This document shows, piece by piece, positions 42,012-50,024 of a stretch of DNA of 64,000 nucleotides. The notes under the pieces are model-generated. The model was not told where the DNA came from. It ran no database searches and saw only the letters and a program-made list of their open reading frames with translations. The position numbers were made by a program, and so were the translations under genes. Source of the DNA: Betaproteobacteria bacterium (lineage in GTDB: Bacteria > Pseudomonadota > Gammaproteobacteria > Burkholderiales > Usitatibacteraceae); NCBI GenBank assembly GCA_016720925.1, contig JADKJR010000005.1:124001-188000 (forward strand), read 5' to 3'. Position 1 is the stretch's first letter, and each line of letters begins with the position of its first letter.

Positions 42012-42650
42012 CTACTGGATGATGCCGTTTTTGATTGCGTAATAAGTCAGGTCGGCGTTGTTATGCATGCCCATTTTTTCCAGCACGCGCGTGCGATAAG
42101 TGCTGATCGTTTTAACACTGAGAAAAAGTTCGGCGGCCACTTCCGAGACACTGCGGCCCGCCGCGAGTTTGCAGAAAATCTGGAATTCGCGTTGCGATAG
42201 CGCGCCGTGCAATGGCGCGGTGGACGCGTCCGGCGTTTCCGCCAGCAGCTCGGCGACTTCACCGCTGATATATTTTCGTCCCTTGCGCACCGTGCGCAGC
42301 GCGGTCACCACCTGCTCGGGCGCGGCTTCCTTGGTCAGGTATCCCGACGCACCGGCACGCAGCATATTCACGGCATATTGTTCCTCAGGAAACATGGAGA
42401 GAATCAACACCGCCATTCCCGGCTTCAGCGATTTCATGCGTTTCAGTACATCGATCCCGCTTTGCTTGGGCATCGACAGATCAAGCAGGGTCACATCGAT
42501 TTCCCGCTCGCGCACGGCCTTCAGCGCGTCTTCGCCGTTGGCGGCTTCGGCAACCACTTCAAACTCTCCCGTCTGCTCCAGCAAGTTTCGCAGGCCCGCG
42601 CGAAACAGCGCATGGTCGTCGGCGATCATTACTTTCGTTTTGTCGAGCAT
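42012..42650 (-). CDS. NarL/FixJ-family response regulator
   Basis: A 212-aa regulator with a receiver domain (VMIADDHALFRAGL, phospho-Asp in VTLLDLSMPKQSGID, Lys in GYLTKEAAPEQ) and a LuxR-type helix-turn-helix (LSQREFQIFCKLAAGRSVSE, LFLSVKTISTYRTRVLEK). ATG 42650 has TTGGAG about nine bases upstream; a TTG at 42665 is an alternative. It precedes the lone receiver gene and lies 330 nt downstream of the hybrid-kinase gene on the same strand, separated by palindrome copy 5. Confidence 0.92.
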   Translation of the reverse strand: MLDKTKVMIADDHALFRAGLRNLLEQTGEFEVVAEAANGEDALKAVREREIDVTLLDLSMPKQSGIDVLKRMKSLKPGMAVLILSMFPEEQYAVNMLRAGASGYLTKEAAPEQVVTALRTVRKGRKYISGEVAELLAETPDASTAPLHGALSQREFQIFCKLAAGRSVSEVAAELFLSVKTISTYRTRVLEKMGMHNNADLTYYAIKNGIIQ

Positions 42651-42843
42651 GGGGGAAAACTCCAATTTGGAATTCGTTCAATGACGGGGTTCGTTGACTA
42701 CGATATTACGTGATTCCTCACTGACGCCATGTCCGTACTATGCGCGCCTTTGTGTAGGACATATGCTGACAATTGGCGCGGCGGATGACCACATCGGCGG
42801 GCAAGAAACAGTATTTCTGCGCCTCGTGATTCATGAATAAACC
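42651..42843. other. Intergenic region upstream of the NarL-type regulator
   Basis: Contains the half palindrome TGTGTAGGAC near 42751-42760, similar to the conserved blocks at 49401 and 54438. A promoter is expected but no clear hexamers were placed. Confidence 0.35.
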
Positions 42844-42915
42844 CAAGCACTGGCGCGGATTTTCAGGCATTTATCCCCTGCAATGCCCGCCAAATGGCGA
42901 TCTACACTTGCTTGT
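42844..42915. repeat. Dispersed palindromic repeat, copy 5
   Basis: CAAGCACTGGCGCGGATTTTCAGG begins the element; the right arm (GCCCGCCAAATGGC...CACTTGCTTG) is the most decayed of the family. It lies between the hybrid kinase and the NarL-type regulator. Confidence 0.6.
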
Positions 42916-42980
42916 GCTGTGGAAAGTCGATCGGCGCTTTCTCGGGCCGCATCTCTTGAAACCGCCCAAATCACCGACCA

Positions 42981-44342
42981 TCAAGCCGGTTTTTTGATGT
43001 CCGCGGCGTCCGATGCAGACTTCGCAAAATTCAGCGCCACGTCCAGCGCCTCCATGAACTCGCTGATCTTGATGGGCTTGGTGACATAGTCGAAGAAGCC
43101 GTTCTCGACGCCCTTCTCAACTTCGCGTGGCATCGCATTGGCGCTGAGCGCGATGATGGGAATATGCGCCGTTAACGGATCCGCGCGCAGTATTTTCATG
43201 GCATCGATGCCGCTGATGCCGGGCAGGTTGATGTCCATCAGGATCACCGCCGGCCGGTTGGCGCGCGCGGACTCAATGCCAAGCTTGCCATCCACAGCGG
43301 ACAGCAAACGCAGGTCATGGCGGCGCGCGATGATTTGCCGGACCAGTTCCATGTTGTCCGGATTGTCTTCCACGTAGAGCACGGTGCGCACCGGCAGTTC
43401 AACCGGGGCTGGCTGCGGTATCGGTGGCACAGACGCGTTGTCCGCCATGATGACCCGCGGCGCGGTCGCGGTCGGCAATTCGATCCAGAACACGCTTCCC
43501 ACACCGGCGGCGCTTTCCACGCCAATGGCGCCGCCCATCAATTCGACCAGTTGCTTGCACATCACCAGGCCGATGCCGGTGCCCTCTTCCAGGCCCGCCT
43601 CCTGGCCGAGACGATTGAACGGCACGAACAATTGTTGAAGCTGCTCCGGCGACAAGCCCTTGCCGCTATCACGGATGCTGATCCGCACCGAATCCGGTGT
43701 GTTCTTGCCCTGTGCGCATTCGACGACAACCGAACCCACCGGCTTGTTGTATTTGATCGCGTTGGAAAGGATATTGATCAGCACCTGCTTGACCCGGGTC
43801 CGATCCGCCTTCACAAAACAGGGGGCGTCGAATCGCGGGAACGTCGTGCGGATGCTGCGGACGCGTGCCTGCGGCTCGATCATGGCGCGGCACTCGTTCA
43901 TCACTTCAACCAGTGAAACCGGCTCCTGCGACAGTGACACCTTGCCCGACTCAATCTGCGAGAGATCGAGGATTTGATTGATCAACTCCAGCAAGAACCA
44001 TCCCGCCTTGAGAATTTGCTCGAGGTTGGCTTTCTGCGTTGGCGCGGGCGCGGGATAACCTGATTCCATGAGCTGCGCGAAACCGAGGATGGCATGAAGC
44101 GGCGTGCGCAGTTCATGGCTCATGCTGGAGAGGAAATTTGTCTTGGCGAGATTGGCGTTTTCCGCGACGACCTTGGCCTCGATCAGTTCCGCCTCGATCC
44201 GCTTGCGCTCGACAATTTCCGCGCGCAGTTTTTCATTCAGTTTTTCCGCCGCTTCGGTGAGTTCCTGCTGCCGCATCGCGCCGAGCAGCAGCGCCTCGTT
44301 CATCGCGAGCATTTTTTCGTGCAGTTGGGCGGCGTCGTCCAT
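42981..44342 (-). CDS. Hybrid histidine kinase (HisKA-HATPase-REC), cytosolic
   Basis: A 453-aa kinase. An N-terminal coiled coil (about 1-65) leads to the H box SMSHELRTPLHAILGFAQLM, then N box ILINILSNAIKYN, DSGKGLSPEQ and EGTGIGLVMCKQLVELM, and a C-terminal receiver (VLYVEDNPDNMELV, phospho-Asp in VILMDINLPGISG, Lys in YVTKPIKISEFM). No membrane segment or PAS is present; input may come through the coiled coil. The sequence is closely similar to the hybrid kinase at 46556-48295 from the H box onward. It starts seven bases after the KaiC-like stop, so it is probably co-transcribed with it. Confidence 0.92.
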   Translation of the reverse strand: MDDAAQLHEKMLAMNEALLLGAMRQQELTEAAEKLNEKLRAEIVERKRIEAELIEAKVVAENANLAKTNFLSSMSHELRTPLHAILGFAQLMESGYPAPAPTQKANLEQILKAGWFLLELINQILDLSQIESGKVSLSQEPVSLVEVMNECRAMIEPQARVRSIRTTFPRFDAPCFVKADRTRVKQVLINILSNAIKYNKPVGSVVVECAQGKNTPDSVRISIRDSGKGLSPEQLQQLFVPFNRLGQEAGLEEGTGIGLVMCKQLVELMGGAIGVESAAGVGSVFWIELPTATAPRVIMADNASVPPIPQPAPVELPVRTVLYVEDNPDNMELVRQIIARRHDLRLLSAVDGKLGIESARANRPAVILMDINLPGISGIDAMKILRADPLTAHIPIIALSANAMPREVEKGVENGFFDYVTKPIKISEFMEALDVALNFAKSASDAADIKKPA

Positions 44343-44349
44343 TTGTGCG

Positions 44350-45942
44350 TTATTTCCGCTTCCGCGCCTTCGGTTCCGGCGCGGCTTCTTCGGCCTGCAC
44401 CGGCCGTGGGCCGGTTCGGGTCGGGATACCGGTGGTGAGCCCCTCGTAGTCGGTGGTTCGCGGCTGGATCACGACCACGCCTTTGCCGGTAATAACGTAC
44501 TCGCGGATGTCTTTGCTGTGATTACCGCCGCGCATCTTGATGACGACCATCACTTTGCGAAGCTGGCCATCGATTTCCACGTAGCGCAAGCGCAGGATGT
44601 CGTCGGTCAAAAATGAGATCGTGTAGCGGCTGAAAGAAAAGCCGGTAAAACTGTCTTCCACTTCCACCGTGCTGAGAATCGTCACTCCGGCACCCGTCAG
44701 TGCGACGATCAGCCGATAGAGCGACTCGCGGAAATCCTCGCGGAAACCCGGCGCCAGCGCCATCTCCAGGCTGACCAGCGAATCGATCACCAGCCGTTTC
44801 GCGCCCACCCTTTTCACGGCATCGAGAATTTCCTGCATGGTTTCATCCACCGACAGGTCGAGCGGACGCAGGTAAATGATTTCGAGTTGCCCGTTTTCCT
44901 GCGGCGTTTTCAGGTTCAGGCCAAAACTGTTGGCGCGATCCGTGTAGCCCTTCGGGCGCTCCTCGAAGATCGCCATGATTCCGGGCTCACCGTTGAGCAA
45001 TCCTGCCGCAATGAACTGGGTGGCGAGCGCCGATTTGCCCGTTCCCGACGGCCCCGCAATGAGGAGACTGTCGCCCTCCAGAACGCCGCCGCCCATCATC
45101 GCGTCCAATTCGGGAATGCCCATGGAAAGCCGCCGCGGTCGCGCCGGCTTCTTGCTGGCTCCGTCGAATCCCAAGGTGCGCGAAAAGGCCTGCAAGCCGG
45201 CATCGTTTATTCGAATGGTGTGCAGACCCGGCACGGAGCCCGCCCCGCGCACCTTCATGATCTGCAGTTTCCGCACCACGGAATTTCTCTCCACCTTCTG
45301 CGAAAGCCAGAAGAGGCCATCGGTGATGGTGAACAGCGGATTGCCGCGGGTCTCTTCCTCGCCAAATTCACCCACCAGAAATGACGTGGCTTGCCAACTG
45401 GTGAGAAATTGGGTCAGTTGCTGAATGAACGATTGCATGTCCACTTCGCCGGCCGTGGCCATCGCTTTGCGCATCACCGTGCGGAAAGAATCCACCACCA
45501 CCACGCTGGGATTGGCCGCGGTGACCTGTTTGATGATTTCCGCCAGCACCGCGTTCAAATCCTGATTCAGCACCTGGTCGCTCAGGTTGATAAAGCGGAT
45601 GGATTTGCCCACCTTCGACTCATCGAAGAATGAGAACTGTTGCTGGTACCGCAACATTTTCAGGGCGGGCTCACCCAGCACCGTGAAATAGAGCGCGGGA
45701 CTTTTCGGCGTCGCATTGGCAAAGGCAATCTGGTGCGCCAGCGTGGTTTTGCCGCAACCCGGCATGCCGGCGATGACGTTGAACGAAAACTCCGGGATGC
45801 CGCCGCCGAGAATGTCGTCGAGGCCGCGCACGCCGGTCGGCAATTTGCGGATCACGACTTTCGCCGGCAGCTTCACGGCATCCGTTGGGCTGGCGGCCTT
45901 TTTCGGCGTCAGACGCTTGCGCGCATCGTTTTGCTTCTTCAT
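44350..45942 (-). CDS. KaiC-like tandem RecA-type ATPase
   Basis: A 530-aa protein with two KaiC/RadA-like domains. CI (about 35-270) has Walker A GMPGCGKTTLAHQ and Walker B VVVVDSF; CII (about 275-490) has Walker A GPSGTGKSALATQ, catalytic-type FEERPKGYTDRANSFGL and Walker B LVIDSLVSLE. The CII end, SFTGFSFSRYTISFLTDDIL then VIKMRGGNHSKDIREY, aligns with the KaiC phosphosite region; one position is Ser and the next Phe, so the Ser-Thr pair of clock KaiC is not intact. No KaiA or KaiB gene is nearby. It is coupled to the upstream unknown gene (ATGA) and to the downstream hybrid kinase, suggesting a signalling rather than clock role. Confidence 0.9.
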   Translation of the reverse strand: MKKQNDARKRLTPKKAASPTDAVKLPAKVVIRKLPTGVRGLDDILGGGIPEFSFNVIAGMPGCGKTTLAHQIAFANATPKSPALYFTVLGEPALKMLRYQQQFSFFDESKVGKSIRFINLSDQVLNQDLNAVLAEIIKQVTAANPSVVVVDSFRTVMRKAMATAGEVDMQSFIQQLTQFLTSWQATSFLVGEFGEEETRGNPLFTITDGLFWLSQKVERNSVVRKLQIMKVRGAGSVPGLHTIRINDAGLQAFSRTLGFDGASKKPARPRRLSMGIPELDAMMGGGVLEGDSLLIAGPSGTGKSALATQFIAAGLLNGEPGIMAIFEERPKGYTDRANSFGLNLKTPQENGQLEIIYLRPLDLSVDETMQEILDAVKRVGAKRLVIDSLVSLEMALAPGFREDFRESLYRLIVALTGAGVTILSTVEVEDSFTGFSFSRYTISFLTDDILRLRYVEIDGQLRKVMVVIKMRGGNHSKDIREYVITGKGVVVIQPRTTDYEGLTTGIPTRTGPRPVQAEEAAPEPKARKRK

Positions 45943-46385
45943 TTTGGAATTTTCTCCGTCCAATACAGATTCAATTCATGGAGCGCCAATGTCGGCCACA
46001 CTTCGCACAAAATCCGCAGCGTCAGTTTTTCGCCGATGAAGTCCACCAGCAAGCCGAGCAACTCGGCGACCACCACCTCGTTTCCGAGATCAAACTCGTG
46101 CGGGTCTACAGATGATTCCCGCAACGCCAGCGAACCATCTTCTCTCACGTGCATCGAGTGCATCACGGGAAGTTCCGCTTCAGCGCGCGCGAGGGCGCGC
46201 AACAAAAGGGCACGGAAACCGATGGTCCCCATCAGGTTCGCCAGATGCGGACGCAATTTTTCGCACACTGGAAAAGCCACCGGGACAGCCGAACTGGACG
46301 CATCCAGCCGCCTGTCCTCATAGGCAATGAGACGTTCTGCGAAATCCCGCATCTTGAGCGTGCTCAGCACTTGCTTCGCGGTCAT
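45939..46385 (-). CDS. Conserved hypothetical protein coupled to the KaiC-like gene
   Basis: A 148-aa mainly helical protein, function unknown. Notable parts: MTAKQVLSTLKMRDFAERLI, PVCEKLRPHLANLMGTIGFRA, LLLRALARAEAELPVMHSMHV and VVVAELLGLLVDFIGEKLTL. The pattern of a CEKLRPHLxxLMGxxGF helix and a hydrophobic VAELLGLLVDFIGE helix suggests a protein-binding domain. No signal peptide or metal motif. The stop overlaps the KaiC-like start by ATGA, pointing to a joint function. A longer frame to 46469 exists but is unlikely. Confidence 0.72.
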   Translation of the reverse strand: MTAKQVLSTLKMRDFAERLIAYEDRRLDASSSAVPVAFPVCEKLRPHLANLMGTIGFRALLLRALARAEAELPVMHSMHVREDGSLALRESSVDPHEFDLGNEVVVAELLGLLVDFIGEKLTLRILCEVWPTLALHELNLYWTEKIPK

Positions 46386-46555
46386 GATCTTTCGTTCGTC
46401 AGGCGAGCGTGCCGGTTGCAAGCCGATTACCGTCAATCTTGCGATCGTCGGTAATCCGGGCGCCGGCATCGGGAGAACGGAATTTAGTCATTGTCATGCG
46501 GATTCATTATAGGCCGCGAGCCCCAAGAACTTGTCCGCTTATTTGCGGACGAGTT

Positions 46556-48295
46556 CTAAGTCAATTGCGAGAACTTCAGCGCGACATCCAGTGCGCCTAT
46601 GAATTCGTCAACCCTGATCGGTTTGGTGACATAGTTGAAAAATCCCGCCTCGATGCCTTTCTGTATGTCATGCGGCATCGCGTTGGCGCTGAGGGCGATG
46701 ATGGGGATATGCGCCGTTGACGGGTCCGCGCGCAGAACCTTCATGGCGTCGATGCCGCTGATGCCGGGCAGGTTGATATCCATCAGGATCACGTCTGGCT
46801 GGCTGCTACGCGCGGACGCAATGCCGCGCGCACCATCCGTTGCACAGAGCAAGCGCAGGTCGGGACGCCTGCCAATGAGTTGCTTGACCAGTTCCAGGTT
46901 GGCGGCATTGTCTTCCACGTAGAGCACGGTGCGCGGCGTTGGCGCGGTATGCGGGGGCGCCCCATTGTGTGTGTGCGTGTGCATGGGGTCCGCGAGCTTG
47001 ACTTCCGTATACTCGGGCTGCGGTTCCGTCGTCAGGCCCAAATCGATCCAGAACACGCTTCCCACGCCGACCGTGCTATGCGCGCCCGTTGCGCCGCCCA
47101 TCAGCTTGACCAATTGCTTTGACACGACCAGGCCAAGGCCGGTGCCGTCGTCATGCACGAACTCATCGCCAAGGCGATTGAACGGCTGAAAAAGTTGCGA
47201 AAGCTGTTCCGGTGGCAAGCCTTTGCCGGTGTCTTCGACATTGATACGAATCGAGTTGGGCGATGCCGGGCTGACGCCGCACTCAACGGTGACGGTGCCG
47301 CCCAGCTTGTTGTATTTGATGGCGTTCAGCAGGAAATTGATCAGCACCTGCTTGAGCCCGGTGCGGTCGGCTTTGACAAAGACCGGAACGTCGAATCGGG
47401 GAAACACCAGGCGAATACTGCGTTTCTTTGCATGCGCTTCGACCATGGCGCGGCACTCATTGAGGACCTCGACGAGGGAGACTGGCTCCACCGACAAACT
47501 CACCGTGCCCGACTCAATCAGTGCAAGATCGAGTAGCTGGTTGGTCAGCGCCAGCAAATACGATCCTGCCTTGAGAATCTGGCTGAGGTTTTCTTTCTGG
47601 GAATCGGGTGGGGGTGGGTAACCAGTTTCGATGAGCTGCGCGAAACCGAGGATTACATTGAGCGGCGTGCGCAGCTCATGGCTCAGGTGCACGAGAAAAT
47701 CCGATTTGGCCAGGCTCTTTTTCTCCGCCGCCGCCTTGGCGTTGGTCAATTCCACTTCTACTCGCGTACGCACCGAATTATTGGTGCTGATCAACAAGTA
47801 ACCGATGATGACACCCTGCTCGCCGGGTAGCGCCACGATCGACACGATGGCCGGAAGGCGACTGCCGTCCTTGCGGATATAGGTAAATTCATGAATATCT
47901 TCTATCCCGCGCGCCGCTTTGAACGCGAGCACTTCGAAACCCGGCCTGACCGTGGCGGAAAACTCCAGGCTTAACGCCTCGGCGCGCGCCATCACTTCAT
48001 CCAGATCGAGCATGTCGCTGGGATTGATGTTCCCGACGACGTCGGCCGATGTGTAACCCAGCATGCGCTCAGCGCCGGCATTGAAGAATTGAATCGTGCC
48101 CTGCTTGTCCGTGGCGATGATCGAGAGGTGGCCACTGTTGAGAATCGCGTTCTGCAGCGCGCCCGTCTTGAGCAACGCCGCCTCATTCCCGGCGCCGGGA
48201 ATGTCGCCGGCAATGGGACTGGAAATAGGGCTGGAAAAGGCCTCGGCAGTCCCGGCGGGATCAAGAAAAGCAGCGGGGAGCTCTGTAAAGGTCAT
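46556..48295 (-). CDS. PAS hybrid histidine kinase (PAS-HisKA-HATPase-REC)
   Basis: A 579-aa cytosolic hybrid kinase. A low-complexity start of about 45 residues precedes a PAS domain (HLSIIATDKQGTIQFFNAGA, ERMLGYTSADVVG, EFTYIRKDGSRLPAIVSIVAL), the H box HLSHELRTPLNVILGFAQLI, N box INFLLNAIKYNK, DTGKGLPPEQLS and DGTGLGLVVSKQLVKLM. A short HTHTHN linker follows, then a receiver with phospho-Asp in VILMDINLPGISG and Lys in YVTKPIRVDEF. It is a paralogue of the 42981-44342 kinase, differing by the PAS input. About 170 nt separate it from the unknown gene that starts the KaiC-like unit. Confidence 0.92.
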   Translation of the reverse strand: MTFTELPAAFLDPAGTAEAFSSPISSPIAGDIPGAGNEAALLKTGALQNAILNSGHLSIIATDKQGTIQFFNAGAERMLGYTSADVVGNINPSDMLDLDEVMARAEALSLEFSATVRPGFEVLAFKAARGIEDIHEFTYIRKDGSRLPAIVSIVALPGEQGVIIGYLLISTNNSVRTRVEVELTNAKAAAEKKSLAKSDFLVHLSHELRTPLNVILGFAQLIETGYPPPPDSQKENLSQILKAGSYLLALTNQLLDLALIESGTVSLSVEPVSLVEVLNECRAMVEAHAKKRSIRLVFPRFDVPVFVKADRTGLKQVLINFLLNAIKYNKLGGTVTVECGVSPASPNSIRINVEDTGKGLPPEQLSQLFQPFNRLGDEFVHDDGTGLGLVVSKQLVKLMGGATGAHSTVGVGSVFWIDLGLTTEPQPEYTEVKLADPMHTHTHNGAPPHTAPTPRTVLYVEDNAANLELVKQLIGRRPDLRLLCATDGARGIASARSSQPDVILMDINLPGISGIDAMKVLRADPSTAHIPIIALSANAMPHDIQKGIEAGFFNYVTKPIRVDEFIGALDVALKFSQLT

Positions 48296-48496
48296 GGCCT
48301 ATTTCGGTAAAAAAAGCTTGTGGCGGATCAGGGTAGCGCGTGCCTCCTGCTTGCAGCGTTAGCAGTAACCATTGCAACTTGGTCGGTTGGTCCGGCTTTG
48401 TCTGTAGGCGAAAGACTGATTCCGGCATCGTTCCAGCCAGTGCGAGCAAACTTTCTCAGGCCAACAACCGGGCATTACTTTCAGCCCGAGCCGAAT

Positions 48497-48709
48497 TTAT
48501 TTGCGCGCGAACAGCAGGATTGCGCCCGCCGCCAATGCCGCCACGCCGGCCCATATCGGAATATTCACGGATTCTTTTTCCGTGACCGACAGCACGATCG
48601 GACCAAGCTTGGCCTGATGCGTGTCCTTGGTGTAAGTGAAGCCGCCGTACAACAAGCCGAGGCCCCCGGCAATGATCAACACAATTGCCAACATCTTGAC
48701 TGGGTTCAT
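48497..48709 (-). CDS. Small membrane protein, DUF3185-like
   Basis: A 70-aa protein with two membrane segments (KMLAIVLIIAGGLGLLYGGF and IWAGVAALAAGAILLFARK) and a short loop (KLGPIVLSVTEKESVNIP). I associate this pattern with DUF3185, from memory. It starts a run of small envelope genes with the next one and the BON lipoprotein. Function unknown. Confidence 0.72.
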   Translation of the reverse strand: MNPVKMLAIVLIIAGGLGLLYGGFTYTKDTHQAKLGPIVLSVTEKESVNIPIWAGVAALAAGAILLFARK

Positions 48710-48787
48710 TTCATCTGCTCCGGTTGAGATACATCTGTGTTTGCACTGCGAACAATGCGGGATCTGGCGATGCGGAACCTGGGAAAG

Positions 48788-48934
48788 CTACACACCGCGG
48801 CCCTGAATCAGGCGCAACACGACCACCACGAGAGCGATGACCAGGAGTACGTGAATGAGTCCGCCCATGGTGACCGAAGACACCATGCCAAGCACCCATA
48901 GAATGACCAATATGACGACGATTGTTTCAAGCAT
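48788..48934 (-). CDS. Very small membrane protein, Lmo0937/DUF5670-like
   Basis: A 48-aa hydrophobic peptide: MLETIVVILVILWVLGMVSS, a Gly-containing turn, then HVLLVIALVVVLLRLIQG. GGAG lies about nine bases before the ATG. The pattern of one Trp-containing helix and one long helix ending Arg-Leu-Ile-Gln matches the Lmo0937 family of stress-related small membrane proteins. Confidence 0.75.
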   Translation of the reverse strand: MLETIVVILVILWVLGMVSSVTMGGLIHVLLVIALVVVVLRLIQGRGV

Positions 48935-49006
48935 GATTGTTGCTCCTGATCGGTCCTGCGGATTTAGGCCGGCCTTCTTGGCCGGCCCCTTGCTGCATAC
49001 TTCCTG

Positions 49007-49324
49007 TTACTTACCTTTAACCCGCGTGTCGTTCTTGACCGATGTCACGCCCTTGACGCTGCGTGCCAATTCAGCCGCCTTGAGGGTATCGGCATCCGAG
49101 CTGACAAATCCGCTCAGCTGAACGCGGCCCTTGAAAGTCTCGACATTGATTTCAGCCGACTTCAGGCCCGGCTCCTCGAAGATCTTGGCCTTGACCTTGG
49201 TGGTAATCACGGTGTCATCGACATACTGGCCGGTGCTTTCATGTTTTGTGGTGGATGCGCAACCCAGCAACGTGGTCAGGATGACAACCGGGACGATGGT
49301 GGCGATGGATTTAAGATATTTCAT
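49007..49324 (-). CDS. BON-domain lipoprotein (OsmY-like)
   Basis: A 105-aa lipoprotein. The signal sequence ends in the lipobox LLGCAS, with the acylated Cys near residue 22. One BON domain follows (DDTVITTKVKAKIFEEPGLK, INVETFKGRVQLSGFVSSDA, VKGVTSVKNDTRV), which binds phospholipid surfaces in OsmY-like proteins. GGAG precedes the ATG by nine bases. A 65-nt block shared with the 54246 gene starts 77 nt upstream, suggesting common stress control. Probably located in the periplasmic leaflet of an envelope membrane. Confidence 0.92.
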   Translation of the reverse strand: MKYLKSIATIVPVVILTTLLGCASTTKHESTGQYVDDTVITTKVKAKIFEEPGLKSAEINVETFKGRVQLSGFVSSDADTLKAAELARSVKGVTSVKNDTRVKGK

Positions 49325-49400
49325 AGCGGGTTTCTCCAAGTGAATTCAAATAAAGACGGGTGGTTCCAACCATTTCAAGTTACGCCGCATTGATGGGTTT

Positions 49401-49465
49401 GGTTATCGGTTGACGCCTACATCCTTGTAGGACTTTTGCGATTTAGGGTGTAGTCGCTTGCTGAC
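49401..49465 (-). promoter_or_regulatory. Conserved 65-nt upstream block, copy C
   Basis: Near-identical to 54438-54502 at the same length. It contains the palindrome CCTACATCCTTGTAGG, a flanking CGGTTGACG and a second TGTAG about 20 nt away. It lies upstream of the BON lipoprotein gene. Confidence 0.65.
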
Positions 49466-49542
49466 CCGCTACCGGGCACAGGGTTGGAAGTGATAACCGT
49501 GTTTGCCGATGAAAATGGGGAACGCGCAACCACGCGAATGCA

Positions 49543-49608
49543 AAACACAAGGATCGGCGAGGTGTTTGGGGCATTTTCGCGCCAGGAAGCGCGCCGGTGC
49601 TTGCGTTT
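49543..49608. repeat. Dispersed palindromic repeat, copy 6
   Basis: Reverse complement contains AAACGCAAGCACCGGCGCG and ends CAAACACCTCGCCGATCCTTG; it aligns with copy 3 along its whole length. Confidence 0.7.
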
Positions 49609-49626
49609 GGCGTTCAGAAAATCGGG

Positions 49627-49917
49627 TCAACTGGCCATGGACTTCGCCGACTGCTGCGGTGCTTCCGGCGAAAAACTCATGGCATTGTGCGTGCGGCTCA
49701 ACACCCGAAGTGGTGGCGGACTCTCGTCAACACTGATGTCATCCAATGGCGCGGACTCCTGCATTGCATAACCGGCAGCGGTCATCGCCAGCGCCGCCAG
49801 TGAAATCTCCGCGACGACTCTTCCGAACAGGGAATAGATGGGCAACACATCTATCGCCGTGCCCAACAGGGTTGCGACATAGGTGATGACGGCGAGGATG
49901 ACGGCGAGACGCTTCAT
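49627..49917 (-). CDS. Possible small membrane protein, unknown
   Basis: A 96-aa frame with one or two hydrophobic segments (LAVILAVITYVATLLG, AEISLAALAMTAAGYAM) and a polar Pro/Ser-rich end. No family is recognised and no good ribosome site precedes the ATG. It lies between palindrome copy 6 and the OmpA gene on the same strand. It could be real or chance. Confidence 0.4.
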   Translation of the reverse strand: MKRLAVILAVITYVATLLGTAIDVLPIYSLFGRVVAEISLAALAMTAAGYAMQESAPLDDISVDESPPPLRVLSRTHNAMSFSPEAPQQSAKSMAS

Positions 49918-50024
49918 GAGGTCGAAAGTGCGGGTCCGGGTTGCGAGCATGCGAAAAGTACGGTGAATTACTTAAATGATGTGGCGACCAGGATCGCGGG
50001 CGTTACCCTGGTCGTGATCCTTCA

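Noticed and set aside
44350..45942. Circadian clock KaiABC system
   Set aside because: Only a KaiC-like gene is present; no kaiA or kaiB, and the Ser-Thr phosphosite pair is not intact.
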